Numbered from the stretch's first letter, positions 51,480-61,745 are shown. The stretch: 64,000 bases of DNA from Erinaceus europaeus (GCF_950295315.1 NC_080172.1:114393212-114457211), one strand, 5' to 3'. The notes: generated from the letters alone by a model not told the origin. Translations and numbers: made by a program.

Positions 51480-51780
51480 CTTCAGGCTAGGTGATGGTGC
51501 ATCTGGTCAAGCACATATATTACCATGCACAAGCACCTGGGTTCAAGCCTCTTGCTCCCCACCTGCTGAAGGGATGTTTCACATGTGGTGAACAGGGCTG
51601 CAGGTATTTCCCTGTCTCTCTCCCTCCCTCTCTGTCTTCCCCTCCTCTCTTAGTTTCTCTGTCTTACTCAATAAAATAGAAAGAAAAAGGAAAAGGGGGG
51701 AAAAAGTGTCACTGGGAACAGTGGATTTGTAGTGCTGGCACCGAGCCCCAGCAATAACCCTGGTGGGGAAAAAAAAAAAG
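51480..51780 (+). mobile_element. SINE, long form
   Basis: GCTAGGTGATGGTGCATCTG, GGTTCAAGCCTCTTGCTCC, TCACTGGGAACAGTGGATTT and AATAACCCTGGTGGGG. Confidence 0.85.
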
Positions 51781-51799
51781 AAAGAAATGTTATTATTTC

Positions 51800-52012
51800 T
51801 TTGTTTTTGTCCTCCTTAGGGCCTCACACATGTGCAATTGCACCTTTTCGGGCCATTTTGTTGTTGTTGTTGTTCAGAAAGAAAGAGAGAAGAGACACCT
51901 AAAACAGCCCCTCAATGCTGTGGCACACTCACAGGGCATATCAGGGGCACAGACCTGGGTCGCTACAGACCAAAGCAGGCACCCTACTAGTGAGCTAGCT
52001 CTCCATCCCCAA
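51800..52012 (-). mobile_element. Other tRNA-type SINE, minus strand
   Basis: GAAAGAAAGAGAGAAGAGAC and CTACTAGTGAGCTAGCTC with CAGACCTGGGTCGC suggest a reversed tRNA-like head. Family not recognised. Confidence 0.4.
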
Positions 52013-52019
52013 GACATTA

Positions 52020-52220
52020 GATCATATTTATTACATTATATTATTTATTTATTTATTTATTTACTTATTTATTTTTAAATTGAAATCCCTCATAATTTTA
52101 CTGTCAGTTCATCAGCTTCCAGTGTTTTTTTTCAAATGACATCTCCTTGCTTTATTAGACTACATAAGTTATCCTGAACACAAGGTTGCTATATTAACAT
52201 TATAATCTGACTGCAATATC
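52020..52220. other. (ATTT)n and short A/T-rich stretch
   Basis: (ATTT)n at 52040-52072, then no feature. Confidence 0.6.
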
Positions 52221-52224
52221 TACG

Positions 52225-52772
52225 GCTTTTGTTATTTTATTTAATTTTTTATTCATAAAAAGAAAACATTGACTAAACCATAGGATAAGAGGGGTATAAC
52301 TGGGAATTGGGCAGTAGCACAGCGGGTTAAACATAGGTGGTATAAAGTGCAAGGACCAGTGGAAGGATCCGGGTTGGAGCCCCTGGCTCCCCACCTGCAG
52401 GGGAGTCACTTTACAGGCGCTGAAGCAGGTCTGCAGGTGTCTGTCTTTCTCTCCCCCTCTCTGTCTTCCCCTCCTCTCTCCATTTCTCTCTGTCCTCTCC
52501 AACAATGACGACATAAATAATAACAACAATGAAACAACAAGGGCAACAAAAGGGAATAAATAAATATCTTTTAAAAAGAGGGGTACAACTTCACACGATT
52601 CCCACCACCAGAACTCTGTATCCCATGCCCTTCCCTGATAGCTTTCCTATTCTTCATCCCTCTGGGAGTATGGACCCAGGGTCATTGTGGATGCAGAAGG
52701 TAGAAGGTCTGGCTTCTGTAATTGCTTCCCCACTGAACATGGGTGTTGACAGGTTGATCCATACTCCCATAT
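52225..52772 (-). mobile_element. L1 3'UTR fragment, minus strand, split by a SINE
   Basis: Left piece to GATAAGAGGGGTATAAC (52303); right piece from AGAGGGGTACAACTTCAC (52577) to CATACTCCC. The repeated AGAGGGGTA(T/C)AAC is the SINE target duplication. Confidence 0.9.
52304..52572 (+). mobile_element. SINE of the CAACAA-tail type inside L1 3'UTR
   Basis: GGCAGTAGCACAGCGGGTTA, CCCACCTGCAGGGGAGTCAC, CAACAATGACGACATAAATA, AAGGGCAACAAAAGGGAATA. Confidence 0.9.
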
Positions 52773-52773
52773 A

Positions 52774-52898
52774 TTACTTATTTTTATCAGAGCACTTCTT
52801 GGCTCTGACTTATGTTGGTGCTGGGGATTCAGCCTGGGACTTCTAAGCTCCAGACATGAAGATCTGTTTCATAAATGGCTGTGCTATCTCCCTGACCC
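52774..52898 (-). mobile_element. SINE of the GATAGCATAATGG type, minus strand
   Basis: TATCAGAGCACTTCTTGGC, GGGGATTCAGCCTGGGAC, ATAAATGGCTGTGCTATC. Confidence 0.75.
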
Positions 52899-53332
52899 AA
52901 CGTTATTTCTTGAGTGAGAAATGAATCAGGACATGGGCTGAGACATGGTTCCATTTACACAAATAGCTCAACTACCCTGCTTCACGTCATGCTACATGAG
53001 TACAGTTTCTCTCGGGCAGAACTGATTCAACCTTCAGAGAAGTGTCACAGGTGAGACCTGCAGGCAGACTCTCCCCTTCCCTGTGACTCAGGTGAAGCAT
53101 TCCATAGAAGGCCAGGTAGAAGCACACGTATGCCTGTGACTTGCTGTGACCTGGGCCAGAGTCACACAGGGATTGCAAAGCTCCTCGCAGCTTAGAAAGT
53201 AGATGGGGGACGAATGGGCAGAGGGGTCTTTCTGGTGCTAAGATGTCACTGGTACTTTGGTGGTGGGTGTGGCAGGCCTTACTTACATATAGAACTATAA
53301 AGCTACACCCCTGAATTCTGACAGTATGGTGA
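52899..53332. other. Mostly unique; possible L1 3' scrap at 53225-53330
   Basis: GGTACTTTGGTGGTGGGTGTGG-like and CTATAAAGCTACACCCCTG resemble an old L1 3'UTR. Otherwise no feature. Confidence 0.4.
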
Positions 53333-53334
53333 AC

Positions 53335-53652
53335 TTCAAGAAAAGAGAAGGAAGGGAAGGGAAGGGAAAGGAAAGGAAAAGAAAGGGAAGGGAAGGGAAG
53401 GGAAGGGAAGGGAAGGGAAGGGAAGGGAAGGGAAGGGAAGGGAAAAGAAGAGAAGAGAAGAGAAGAGAAGAGAAGAGAAGAGAAGAGAAGAGAAGAGAAG
53501 AGAAGAGAAGAGGAGAGAAGAGGAGAGAAGAGAAGAGGAGAGAAGAGAAGAGAAGAGAAGAGAAGGAAAAAGAAAAAGAAAGAAAAGAAAAGGAAGGGAA
53601 GGGAAAGAAAGGAAAAGAAAAGAAAAGAGAAGGAAGGGAAGGGAAAGAAAAT
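53335..53652. repeat. Pure-purine satellite, (GGGAA)n then (GAGAA)n
   Basis: About 318 bp of uninterrupted A/G on the plus strand. (AAGGG)n at 53352-53444 changes to (AGAAG)n at 53445-53565, then mixed GGAAA. Lys/Glu/Arg-rich frames through it are artefacts. Confidence 0.95.
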
Positions 53653-53741
53653 GATGAGGAATCTTAATAACTAGAATCAGTGAATCTAAGTAGCAAGAAA
53701 TATTGAGCTTGTCTTTTTAAAAATCTGTCTCTGCATAATGA

Positions 53742-53985
53742 GTTTGTTATTAGTGTTATTATCTTCATGTATTTGTTGGATAGAGACAGCCAGACATTGA
53801 GAGGGATTGGGGTGATAGAGAAAGAGAGAAAGGTAGACACCTGCAGACCAGCTTCACCACTTGGAAAGCAACCTCCCTGCTTCCTGGTGGGGTGCCGGGA
53901 GTTCGAACCCAGGTCCTTGTGTGTTATAACATGTGCGCTCCCAGGTGCACACTGTCACCTGGCCCCTAAAGTAGATTGTCCACCA
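53742..53985 (-). mobile_element. SINE of the GTGGCACACCTGG type, minus strand
   Basis: ATGTATTTGTTGGATAGAGA tail, CACCTGCAGACCAGCTTCAC, GAGTTCGAACCCAGGTCC (box B), reversed head. Confidence 0.85.
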
Positions 53986-54195
53986 CCCGCCTTTCATGAT
54001 AGAACGAAGTTTACCTTTGACCAAGAGACAGTCCGCTGGCTTAAATAAGTTACTTGTCTACTCAGCTAGAAGGTGTAAACACACTAGCCAGGCTCTGCTC
54101 TCAGCCTAGTGTGCTGTGTTAAAAGTTCAGGTTCTCAGAAGTACAAGGACCAATGTGCTCAACTGCTCGTGGTCCGATGACACAGGACTGTTTAC
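53986..54195. other. Unique stretch
   Basis: No recognised feature. Confidence 0.35.
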
Positions 54196-54400
54196 TTTGT
54201 CACGGTCTGATTCACTTGATCCTCATAGAATCCTTTTTTTTTTTTTCTTTTACATTTTTAGAACCACTGTTTTACATGAGACTCAGAGAGAGTGAGAACA
54301 TCTGCCTAAGGCCATAGAGCTCATGAATGGCAGAGAATTTGGAAACCAAAGACAGGTCTGATGAAAGCCTGCCTTATGTCTACACCCATGATACAGAGTG
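54196..54400 (+). mobile_element. MIR fragment
   Basis: GATTCACTTGATCCTCATAG, TTTTACATGAGACTCAGAGA and CTAAGGCCATAGAGCTCATG follow the MIR core. Confidence 0.6.
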
Positions 54401-55000
54401 CATCATGGGACCTCTCATGAGACAAGTCTTACGGTGAACAGTTACCTACAGGGGCAGGTGAAATAAACACCTGTCTACCGGCTGAGCTTGTAGGATGTAG
54501 TATTTTCCTGGTGCTGTTGTGATAAGTGACCACAAGCCTCATGACTGAGAATGGCACATACACATCACCTTCTAGTTTTGAAGCCCAAAGTCAGTCTAAC
54601 TAAGGCTTAAAATAAGCTGTTAGTGTCATTGTACTCCTTCTGAGGGGCAGGAGTCCAGGGGAGAATCCGTCCTGGCTTCTGTCAGCTGAAGAAGGGAACC
54701 ACATCCTTTGACTTCTGGACACTTCAGGCGATAAAAGCAGCCTCACCTCTACGTCCACGGTTCCATATCCTTTTCTGGCTAACCTTCCTGCTTTCCAGCT
54801 CTAAGAGCCCTTGTGGCCACATTGGGTCCACCAGTATCATTTAGGACCCACCTCAAGATCCTTTGTCACATTTGCAAAGTCCCTTTTCTCATGTGAAGTA
54901 AGATATTCACAGACTCTGAGGATTTGAATATGAACTTCTTGTGGGTCCATTCTCCTGCTAGACACAAAGGATGCTCAATATAGAGGTGAAAAGTAATATA
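54401..55000. other. Unique sequence, no gene recognised
   Basis: About 600 bp without repeats or supported exons. Confidence 0.4.
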
Positions 55001-55002
55001 TT

Positions 55003-55398
55003 CAGCCGCCAGTCCTCATCTGCAGGGGAAAGGTTTGTGAGTGGTGAAACAGTGTTGCAGATATCTCTCTGTCTTTATCCCCCTCTCTCTCTTTTTTAAG
55101 TTTTATTATCTTTATTTATTTATTGGATAGAGGCAGCCAGAAATTGGGAGAAGGGGGGGGGGAGAGAGAGAGAGGGAGAGGGAGAGAGAGAGAGACACAC
55201 CTGTAACACTGCTTCACCACTTGCAAATCTTTCCCCCTGCAGATGGGTTTGAACCCTGGTCCTTTTGCACTGTAATATGTGTGCTCAACCAGGTGTGCCA
55301 TCACCCATCCCCTGTCTCTCTCCCTCTATATCTCCCCCTCTTCCATCTCAATTTCTGGCTATCTCTATCCAATAAACAAATAAAGATAACAGAAAAAT
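55003..55398. mobile_element. SINE nested in SINE
   Basis: A plus-strand copy (CATCTGCAGGGGAAAGG to CCCCCTCTCTCTC; resumes CCCCTGTCTCTCTCCCTC to CAATAAACAAATAAAG) is interrupted at 55095-55310 by a minus-strand copy (TATTTATTTATTGGATAGAG ... ACCAGGTGTGCCATCACCC). The CT-rich flank is duplicated. Confidence 0.85.
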
Positions 55399-56500
55399 TT
55401 TCATTAGAAAAGTAAGGATATATCTCTGGCCCTACCACTTACTAACAGACAGACTTTTCATAGTTTTAGTCTCACCTGAAAAGCTAGACTAGTAAGAAGT
55501 TTTCTTGGTGAGCTGTTAGGGTCCACGGCACAATGTGTGGCAAGCATGTGAGACCAGGGGCTCAGTAGACACCAAATGCCATTATCCCCCTGCCTGTGGT
55601 GCGAACACGAGTAGAAATTCCACCTCGTAGCACGTGCTTCCTTGGTTCTTTCCTCAAGGACACACCTCAGTGTCTTATGAGCCAACATGAGTGGGATAAG
55701 TCGGCAGTGCACTTAAGTCAGGCTGCCCAGTGGGACAGAGAACACAAGGGAAGATTCTGAGCAACTAACCATGTGAACAGGGGACTGCAAGGGAGGGAGG
55801 ACAACAAAGAGAAACATTTCTCCCACTAGCTTCTCAGTTGTGTCTGTGGCTCAACTTTGGCTGAAAGAATTTCTCCAGTCTCCTCCCTGATTAGCCAGGG
55901 CAAGCCTGTCTAAAAACAACCCTTCGAAGATGATCTTCTGAGATCCATGTGATAGTCCCAGTTGGGTTTGTAGCTGGGCGGGGCAGGCCTGGCGTTGGAT
56001 CCTGGCATGGAAAAATACTGAGACTCTGTCTGCAGGTAGGAGCTGAAGCAGCTGAAGAAAATGTTACCCCCCCACCCCCACCCCTGCCCAGGCCTCTTCA
56101 AAGTCAGTCTTGGAAAGTGAAACAAAAACCAGATAAGTGACTGGTTCCCATCATCCCTTGGGAGCCTGGAAGGTCCCCAAGTCCATTGTCTAAGCTTGGC
56201 AACGCAGCGCCAGCCACTTTGTAAAGGGAGCTAGTGTGACAAGACTCTGCCCACACAAAGGGTTCTCCTCACTCACTGAAATCACATCATTATTTTGGGG
56301 TTTCATTTCCCCAGCATTTATTTATGAGATACTTTAGGGAGGTCAGGAGCACAGGGAAGAATCTTATCTCTAGAAAGAGCAGGAGGAAATTTTATAGAGA
56401 ATTACCTCACTGTGCAGTGGGGCAAAGGTAACTTCCTGAATAGCAGGGAGAAGTGAGGGAAACTTACCTCAAGTTGAGGAGGGTATGGAAAGTTAGCAGG
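55399..56500. other. Unique sequence, no gene recognised
   Basis: About 1.1 kb. A weak MIR-like scrap (CCTACCACTTACTAACAGAC) near 55430. No coding or splice evidence I would defend. Confidence 0.4.
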
Positions 56501-56502
56501 TG

Positions 56503-56800
56503 TGGGGCTGGGCAGTCGTGTACCGGGTTAAGCGCACATAGTACGAAACTCAAGGACCTGCGCAAGGATCTGGGTTGGAGCCCCTGACTCCCCACCTACA
56601 GGGGGAACTCTTCACAAGTGGTGAAGCAGGTTTGCAGGTGGCTCTCTTTCTCTTTCCCTCTCTATGTCCCCCTCCTCTCTCAATTTCTCTTTGTCCTCTG
56701 TAGTAAAATGGGGGGAAAAATGGCCTCCAGGAGCAGTGGGTTCCTAGTGCCAGCACCCAGCCCCAGCGATAACCCTGGAGGCAGAAAAAAAAAAAAAAAG
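56503..56800 (+). mobile_element. SINE, long form
   Basis: GGGGCTGGGCAGTCGTGTAC head, GCCCCTGACTCCCCACC, CAATTTCTCTTTGTCC, GGCCTCCAGGAGCAGTGGG, ATAACCCTGGAGGC and A tail. Confidence 0.9.
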
Positions 56801-56849
56801 TAAGCCGGTGTTACCTTATCTGTAGCAGGGAGTGAGTGCAGAGGCTTTG

Positions 56850-57215
56850 AGCTGACCCATGTGGGTCTAGCTCACCATCCTTCCTAGCCTTGTGATCTTG
56901 GGGAAAAGATCCCACTTCCTTAAACCTCGGCTTGTGGGGCCAGGTGGTGGTCCCCCTGGTTAAACAACACACACATTACAGTGCACAAGGACCCAGGTTC
57001 AAATCTCTGGTCCCCACCTGAAGAGGAAAAGCTTCATGAGTAGTGAAGCAAGGCTGCGGGGCTCTCTGTGTCTCTCCACTTCTATCTCTCCTTCTTCTCT
57101 CCGTTTCTCTCTGTCTTTAACCAATAAATAAGTAAACAAACAAACAAACCTTGGCTCGCTCTTCTGTAAAGTGTGTTTAGTCCATCAGCAACTCCAGGGT
57201 GTTTATGAAGATAGA
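56850..57215 (+). mobile_element. MIR split by a SINE
   Basis: CTAGCCTTGTGATCTTGGGG, CACTTCCTTAAACCTCGGC | SINE 56938-57148 | GCTCTTCTGTAAAGTGTG. Duplicated AAACCT(C/T)GGCT flanks the SINE. Confidence 0.7.
56938..57148 (+). mobile_element. SINE of the GTGGCACACCTGG type in MIR
   Basis: GGGGCCAGGTGGTGGTCCCC head, GGTTCAAATCTCTGGTCC, CTTTAACCAATAAATAAGTA. Confidence 0.9.
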
Positions 57216-57274
57216 ATGGAAGATGGATTGTCACTAACATAGTCACTGGTCCACAGTAAGGTTGGGAGGAATGA

Positions 57275-57595
57275 TATTATATATGTATTTATTATTATTA
57301 TTGTATTCATGGAGAGCCACTACTCTGTTTCTCCCATGTCTTTCCCATATCCAAGATAGCCTCGTGTGTGTGTGTGTGTGTATACATATATATTTATATG
57401 AGGAGAGAGAGAGAGAAGTAGAAAGAGAAGTTGAGGAGGGGTATTACAGAGGGAGAGAGAGAGGCACCTGCAGCAGTGCTTCACTGCTCATGAAATTTCC
57501 CTCCCACAAGTGGGGAATGGGAAGCTTGAACCCATGTCCTTGGGTCTGATAACATGTGTGGTCTAAGGAAGGCATCACTACCTCGGCTCCTAGCT
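57275..57595 (-). mobile_element. SINE of the GTGGCACACCTGG type with (GT)n, minus strand
   Basis: ATGTATTTATTATTATTATT, (GT)n at 57365-57381 and a GA-rich stretch precede CACCTGCAGCAGTGCTTCAC and AGCTTGAACCCATGTCC. Left edge uncertain. Confidence 0.7.
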
Positions 57596-58652
57596 ATGCT
57601 TTTTGTAGACACCAAGCTCCTGTCAAAACTGTTACAGTGCAAGTTAAGCAACAGGAGGGGAAAAAAGAGAAAAAAAAAAAAAAAAAAACCCAGCCCTGGA
57701 TGACAGTTTTGCAAGTGCACAGAGGCGAGGACTCCATGTACCCAGGAACTCAGCAGTCTGGAAGCCAGTCTGATTGTAGTCCCCACTGGGGTCTCTAATT
57801 CCTGCCCAGGGCGGCCTATATGCTTTCTGTCCTCACCTTAGGTCTCTGACACTGTGGGCTTTTCTCAGGGTTTACACTTCAAAGGGTCGGACATTCAAGC
57901 GAGAAAGGAACTCTGGCCTTGACCTCTATTGGAATTCCAAACAATCTTCTTTTTTTTTGGAGCTCTGGCTGAGACCAGCCTACTCTGGAAGTCTGGCCAA
58001 AGCAGCCTGGCTCTAGGGCAAAACTCCAGGTAGTGGGGGTGGAAGAGGCAGGGCCACAGATAAGAAACACACTGGCCCGAGGGGCCTGGCTCACCCCACC
58101 CTCCCCTGAGCCAGGCCACTGGGGCTCTGAACTGAGCCAGGTCACCAGCCCAGAGAATTGCCAGCAGGTGCTGAAATGGGAATGTCTTCTCTGCAAAGTT
58201 AGGAGAGAACCCCCATCCTGTACCAGGGCGCAGGTAGCCAGAATAGTTTCTGTTCAGGCTGGGCCCCACATGTGCAACCCAGAAGGCGTCCCGGGCACCC
58301 CGGAGTGGGTGGGGATCTGGGCTGAGGGCAAGAGCTGACTAGCTTTTTAAAAAATGTGCTTCCTCTTTCCGTCCTTCCCTCCGCCCATCAGTCACCTGGC
58401 AGGGCACTAGCCCTGGGAGTTGCGGGCAAGTGGGGATCCCCCTGGGCGGGGATCTTGCTGGGTCAGCAGCAAGTGAAGAGGGAGGGAGGTGGCTGTCTCC
58501 CCACAATGGGGACCGGGCGAAGGGTGGGCAGTATAGGGGCCAGGTGAGTGTCTGGCCAGGTGAAAGCTTTGCAGGAGTGCAATTGGAGCAATCAAGGGTG
58601 GAGGGGGGGAGTCCTGCAATGCCACCCTAGTCCAACTCAGCTCCTGGATCAG
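57596..58652. other. Unique sequence upstream of the candidate promoter
   Basis: About 1.05 kb, rising GC to the right, with an A run at 57666-57687. Frames over 100 codons on both strands at 57.9-58.3 kb have no recognised domain. Confidence 0.45.
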
Positions 58653-58940
58653 GGGCTAGGCAGCATAATGGTTAAGCAAAGAGACTCTCTTGTCTGAAGC
58701 TCTGACAACCCAGTCTAGTCACCTGCACCAACATAAACCAGAGCTGAGCAGTGCTGGGGGGTTGGGGAGGATGGGGTGGGGTCTCATGTGATGGTGCATC
58801 TGGCTGAGTTCACATAGGGGGGAAAGCTTTGTGAGTGTTGAAGCATGGTTGTGTGAGTGTTGTCTGTCCCTCTCTTTATCCCGCTTGCCTCCCGATACCT
58901 GGCTGCCTCTTTCCAATAAATAAAGATTAAAAAAAAGATT
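58653..58940 (+). mobile_element. Two SINEs
   Basis: 58653-58765: GGCTAGGCAGCATAATGGTT, GAGCTGAGCAGTGCTGG. 58775-58935: GTGATGGTGCATCTGGCTG, CCAATAAATAAAG. Confidence 0.8.
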
Positions 58941-58944
58941 TTAA

Positions 58945-59190
58945 AAGCATGAGAAAGCTATCACTCAGAGTCAGAAGTTGGAAAACAAGAACAGATGGGA
59001 GAACACTAAGCAGAACTAGGGCTGGAGTTGATGTAATGCACCAAGGTAAAGATCCTCAGGGTGAGGGAGGTTGAATTCAGGTCCCGGAACATGATGGCAG
59101 AGGAGGACCTAGTGGGGGTTGAACTATTGCAATTTACTGTTGACTGTAAACCATTAATCTCCCAATAAAGAAATTAAAAATTAAAAAAAA
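58945..59190 (+). mobile_element. L1 3' end
   Basis: GAACATGATGGCAGAGGAGG, TTGACTGTAAACCATTAATC and CAATAAAGAAATTAAAAATT match the 3'UTR type seen in reverse at 41.2 kb. Immediately upstream of the GC-rich block. Confidence 0.7.
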
Positions 59191-59194
59191 TCCT

Positions 59195-59700
59195 GGATGT
59201 GCAACTCGGCGCCCAGTTCTTTGGTGGGGGAGTGTCAGGGCTCTGACCCCACCCTGCCTCCAGAACTCAGGGACCCCTCCCCGCACTGCCCAGCCCGTAG
59301 TGCGCCCCGACTCTGGGAGGCTGGGAGGCTGGGAGGCCGGCTGGGTGGGGAGTGTGGGCGGTGGGCGGTGCCACCCTGCGCGGGAGGCGGCTCCAGCCTG
59401 CGCCCGGCCGGCCGCGCTTCCAGCCCAGAGAGGAGCCGGGGAAGCGGCTTACGGAGCCCCCAGTCTCCCCGCCGAGTTGCTGCTGCCCGGGTGAGTGCGC
59501 GCCACTTTCCGCGGGGCCCGGGAAGGGCAGATAGTGGTGGTGGGGGGGGTATCGGGGGGAGGACATCTGGGTCTGTCTGTCCGTCTGTCCGAGAACTTCC
59601 TACTGGGGGCTGTGCCTCCTGGAGGACTCTGTCTTCACCGCTGCAGCCGCGACAACCGGGTACGGGACACCCCGGTCACTTAGCCTGGTGGGGGGGTGGG
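59195..59700 (+). promoter_or_regulatory. CpG-rich block, candidate promoter and first exon
   Basis: GC-rich with many CpG (GCGCGGGAGGCG, GCGCCCGGCCGGCC, CCGCGGGGCCCGG), unlike the CpG-poor surroundings. Four tandem GGGAGGCTG-type units at 59313-59340. A consensus 5' splice site CCCGG|GTGAGT sits at 59490/59491, so a plus-strand first exon would end at 59490. No TATA box. The open frame of about 204 codons through the block runs past the donor without homology and is not called coding. No gene name can be given. Confidence 0.55.
59491..59496 (+). promoter_or_regulatory. Candidate 5' splice site
   Basis: GTGAGT following CCCGG. It matches the donor consensus well except for the last exon base context. 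No acceptor or downstream exon lies within the window that I can prove. Confidence 0.45.
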
Positions 59701-59900
59701 AGAGGAGAGCGGCCTCTGAACCCCCTGTTGGCAGGCACGGCCCCCATCCTCCAGGTGGGTCTCGAACCCTTGGCTCAGGAGGAATGGCCCACAGATACTG
59801 TCAGAGGGTAACTTGCCAGCAGGTCTGGGGATTTTAGCCGCCGGAGCCCCCCCCCCCCCCCCGCCCCAACTTCTTTCTGGAAGTTAGGGCTTCTTAGGAA
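59701..59900. other. GC-rich flank of the CpG block
   Basis: Contains a C run at 59850-59864. No feature. Confidence 0.4.
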
Positions 59901-59904
59901 TTTT

Positions 59905-60230
59905 GATTTGGTGTGTGCATGTGCATGTGTGTATGTGCGTGTGTGTGTGCGTATGTATGTGTGTGTGCGTGTGTATGTGTGTGTACGTGTGTATGTGTGC
60001 GCGTCTGTGTGTGTGTGCGTGTGTGTGTGTGCGCGTCTGTGTGTGCGTGTGTATGTGCGTCTGTGTGTATGCGTGTGTATGTGCGTGTGTGTGTGCGTCT
60101 GTGTGTGTGCGTGTGTGTGTGCGTGTGTATGTGTGCGCGTCTGTGTGTGTGCGTGTGTGTGTATGTGTGTGTGCGTGTGTGTGTGCGTGTGTGCGCGTGT
60201 GTATGTATGTGTGTGTGTGTGTGTGTTTCA
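59905..60230. repeat. (GT)n-rich complex microsatellite
   Basis: About 325 bp of alternating purine-pyrimidine GT/GC/AT units (TGTGTGCGTGTG, GCGCGTCTGTG). Cys/Val or Thr/His-rich frames are artefacts. About 410 bp downstream of the candidate splice site, so it would lie in intron 1. Confidence 0.95.
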
Positions 60231-60712
60231 TGGCTTGGGAGAAGCGAGGAGGAGTAAGGAAGAAAGGAGCCAAGTAGCAAAGACGATGCCATCAAGCTGG
60301 GCGGTGGGGACACCGCAGCGAGAATTCGGGGTTCAGACCTGCACCTGCGTCTGCGTGAGGACGAGGGGTGGCCTGTGACCTAGGTGCGTCCAGTCTGATG
60401 TGGAGGGATGGCCCTTTGTGGAGAATTCTCAACCAAGGGGCTGGAAACCAGGAAACCAGGAAACCTGGACCTCAGCATGGTTTCCTGGGGCACACCCCCA
60501 CAGCTTGCGCACCCCACCCTCAGTCTCCATCCCCATGGCCGCTCTGGGGACCAGGGTGGGGGTGGGGGTCGCACCCACGCGGGTGGTCCAGACCTGGAGC
60601 GCGGTGGCTGTTTCGGGAGCTGGTAGGAGGGGCGGAGATGGGCGGAGATGGGCGGGGTCCTGGCAGCCTGAGAATTACTCTCTAGGGCTGGCCTCTGACT
60701 TGCATTTTGAAT
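60231..60712. other. Unique GC-rich stretch with Sp1-type boxes
   Basis: GGGGCGGAGAT, GGGCGGAGAT and GGGCGGGGTC occur in direct succession at 60629-60658. No gene recognised. Confidence 0.4.
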
Positions 60713-61168
60713 TTAACTTCTTCTTTTTTAAAATGCTTTCTTTATTATTGGATAGAGACAGAGAGAAACTGAGAGGGGTGGGGGAGATAGAAGAGAGAGA
60801 CGCCTGCAGCCCTGCTTCACCACTCCTGAAGCCTTCCCCCTGCAGGTGGGGACTAGGGGGCTTGAACATGGGTCCTTGGGCACCGTAAACCAGGTGCACC
60901 ACCACCTGGCTTCTTGAGTTTAACTTCTTTTTTTTTTTTTAAATGTATTTCTTGTATTATCTTTATGTATATATTGGATAGAGACAGCCAGAAATCCAGA
61001 GGGGAGGGGGAAATAGAGGGGGAGAGAGGCAGAAAGACACTAACCTGCAAAACTATTTCACCACTTGGAAAGCTTTCCCACAGCAGGTGGGGACTGGGAG
61101 CTCGAACCTAGGGTCTTGAGCATTATAACCTGAGTGCTTAACCAGGTGCGCTACCGCCTGGCTCCTTG
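60713..61168 (-). mobile_element. Two minus-strand SINEs
   Basis: 60725-60912: TCTTTATTATTGGATAGAGA, CTGCAGCCCTGCTTCACC, AACCAGGTGCACCACCACC. 60928-61163: ATTATCTTTATGTATATATT, GGAGCTCGAACCTAGG, TTAACCAGGTGCGCTACCGCC. Confidence 0.9.
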
Positions 61169-61600
61169 AGTTTAGCATCTTTTTTTTTTTTTTTTTTTGA
61201 GTTTAGCATCTTTACTGAAAGGTTGACTCCGGGACCTGTGAATGGCTTTCACACTTTTCAGGAGAATCCTGGTCCTAACCGACAGGACCAAGCGCAGCTG
61301 GGGAGGCAGAGCCTATCCCTCCTGTTTTCAATAATCAGCTTGTGGGGGCGCGGTGTGTGTGTGTGGGGGGGTGTACAATCAGACACGCAGTTCTGTTGCT
61401 CTCCCGTTTCTCCTCCTCCACCTCCCATCCCCGGCTCCCTGAGGTCCTGAGTTGATTGTGGTCAGCTCTGTGGAGGGCTTTTTAAGAATCGTACAGAGCT
61501 GCCTCTCTAGGGACCCAGGGCCCTAGGAACTCCAGGGAGACCTCAACCTAGTGAGAAAGCAAGAGGCCATAACTGACAAGTGTCTCAGATAGCTGGTGGC
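61169..61600. other. Unique stretch
   Basis: Poly-T at 61180-61198, a direct repeat TTGAGTTTAGCATC (61166-61179 and 61198-61211) bracketing it, then unique DNA. The bracketed T run with duplicated flanks looks like a very short poly-A insertion. Confidence 0.5.
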
Positions 61601-61745
61601 AATGTCAAGGCCCTCCACTGACTGGCTGTGTGGTCCACAGTGGCCAGGCTTTCACATCGCTAAGCTTTGGTTTCTTCATCTGGCAAATGGGTATGTTACA
61701 GAGCTTATGGGAGACCAGGAGAAAGAAAATGACTCAAGGGGGCGG
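61601..61745 (+). mobile_element. MIR fragment
   Basis: GACTGGCTGTGTGGTCCACA, GCTTTGGTTTCTTCATCTGG and CAAATGGGTATGTTACAGAG follow the MIR 3' half. Confidence 0.75.

Noticed and set aside
53326..53667. 113-codon Lys/Arg/Glu protein
   Set aside because: Pure-purine satellite translated; no stop possible by composition except TGA/TAA-free purine codons.
57879..58338. Frames of 100-124 codons on both strands
   Set aside because: Unique DNA but no motifs, and opposite strands are equally open, which argues for composition.
59197..59811. 204-codon protein in the CpG block
   Set aside because: GC-rich DNA is stop-poor; the frame crosses a strong splice donor and has no recognised domain.
59884..60378. 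Thr/His and Cys/Val repeat proteins
   Set aside because: Overlapping frames on both strands of the GT microsatellite.
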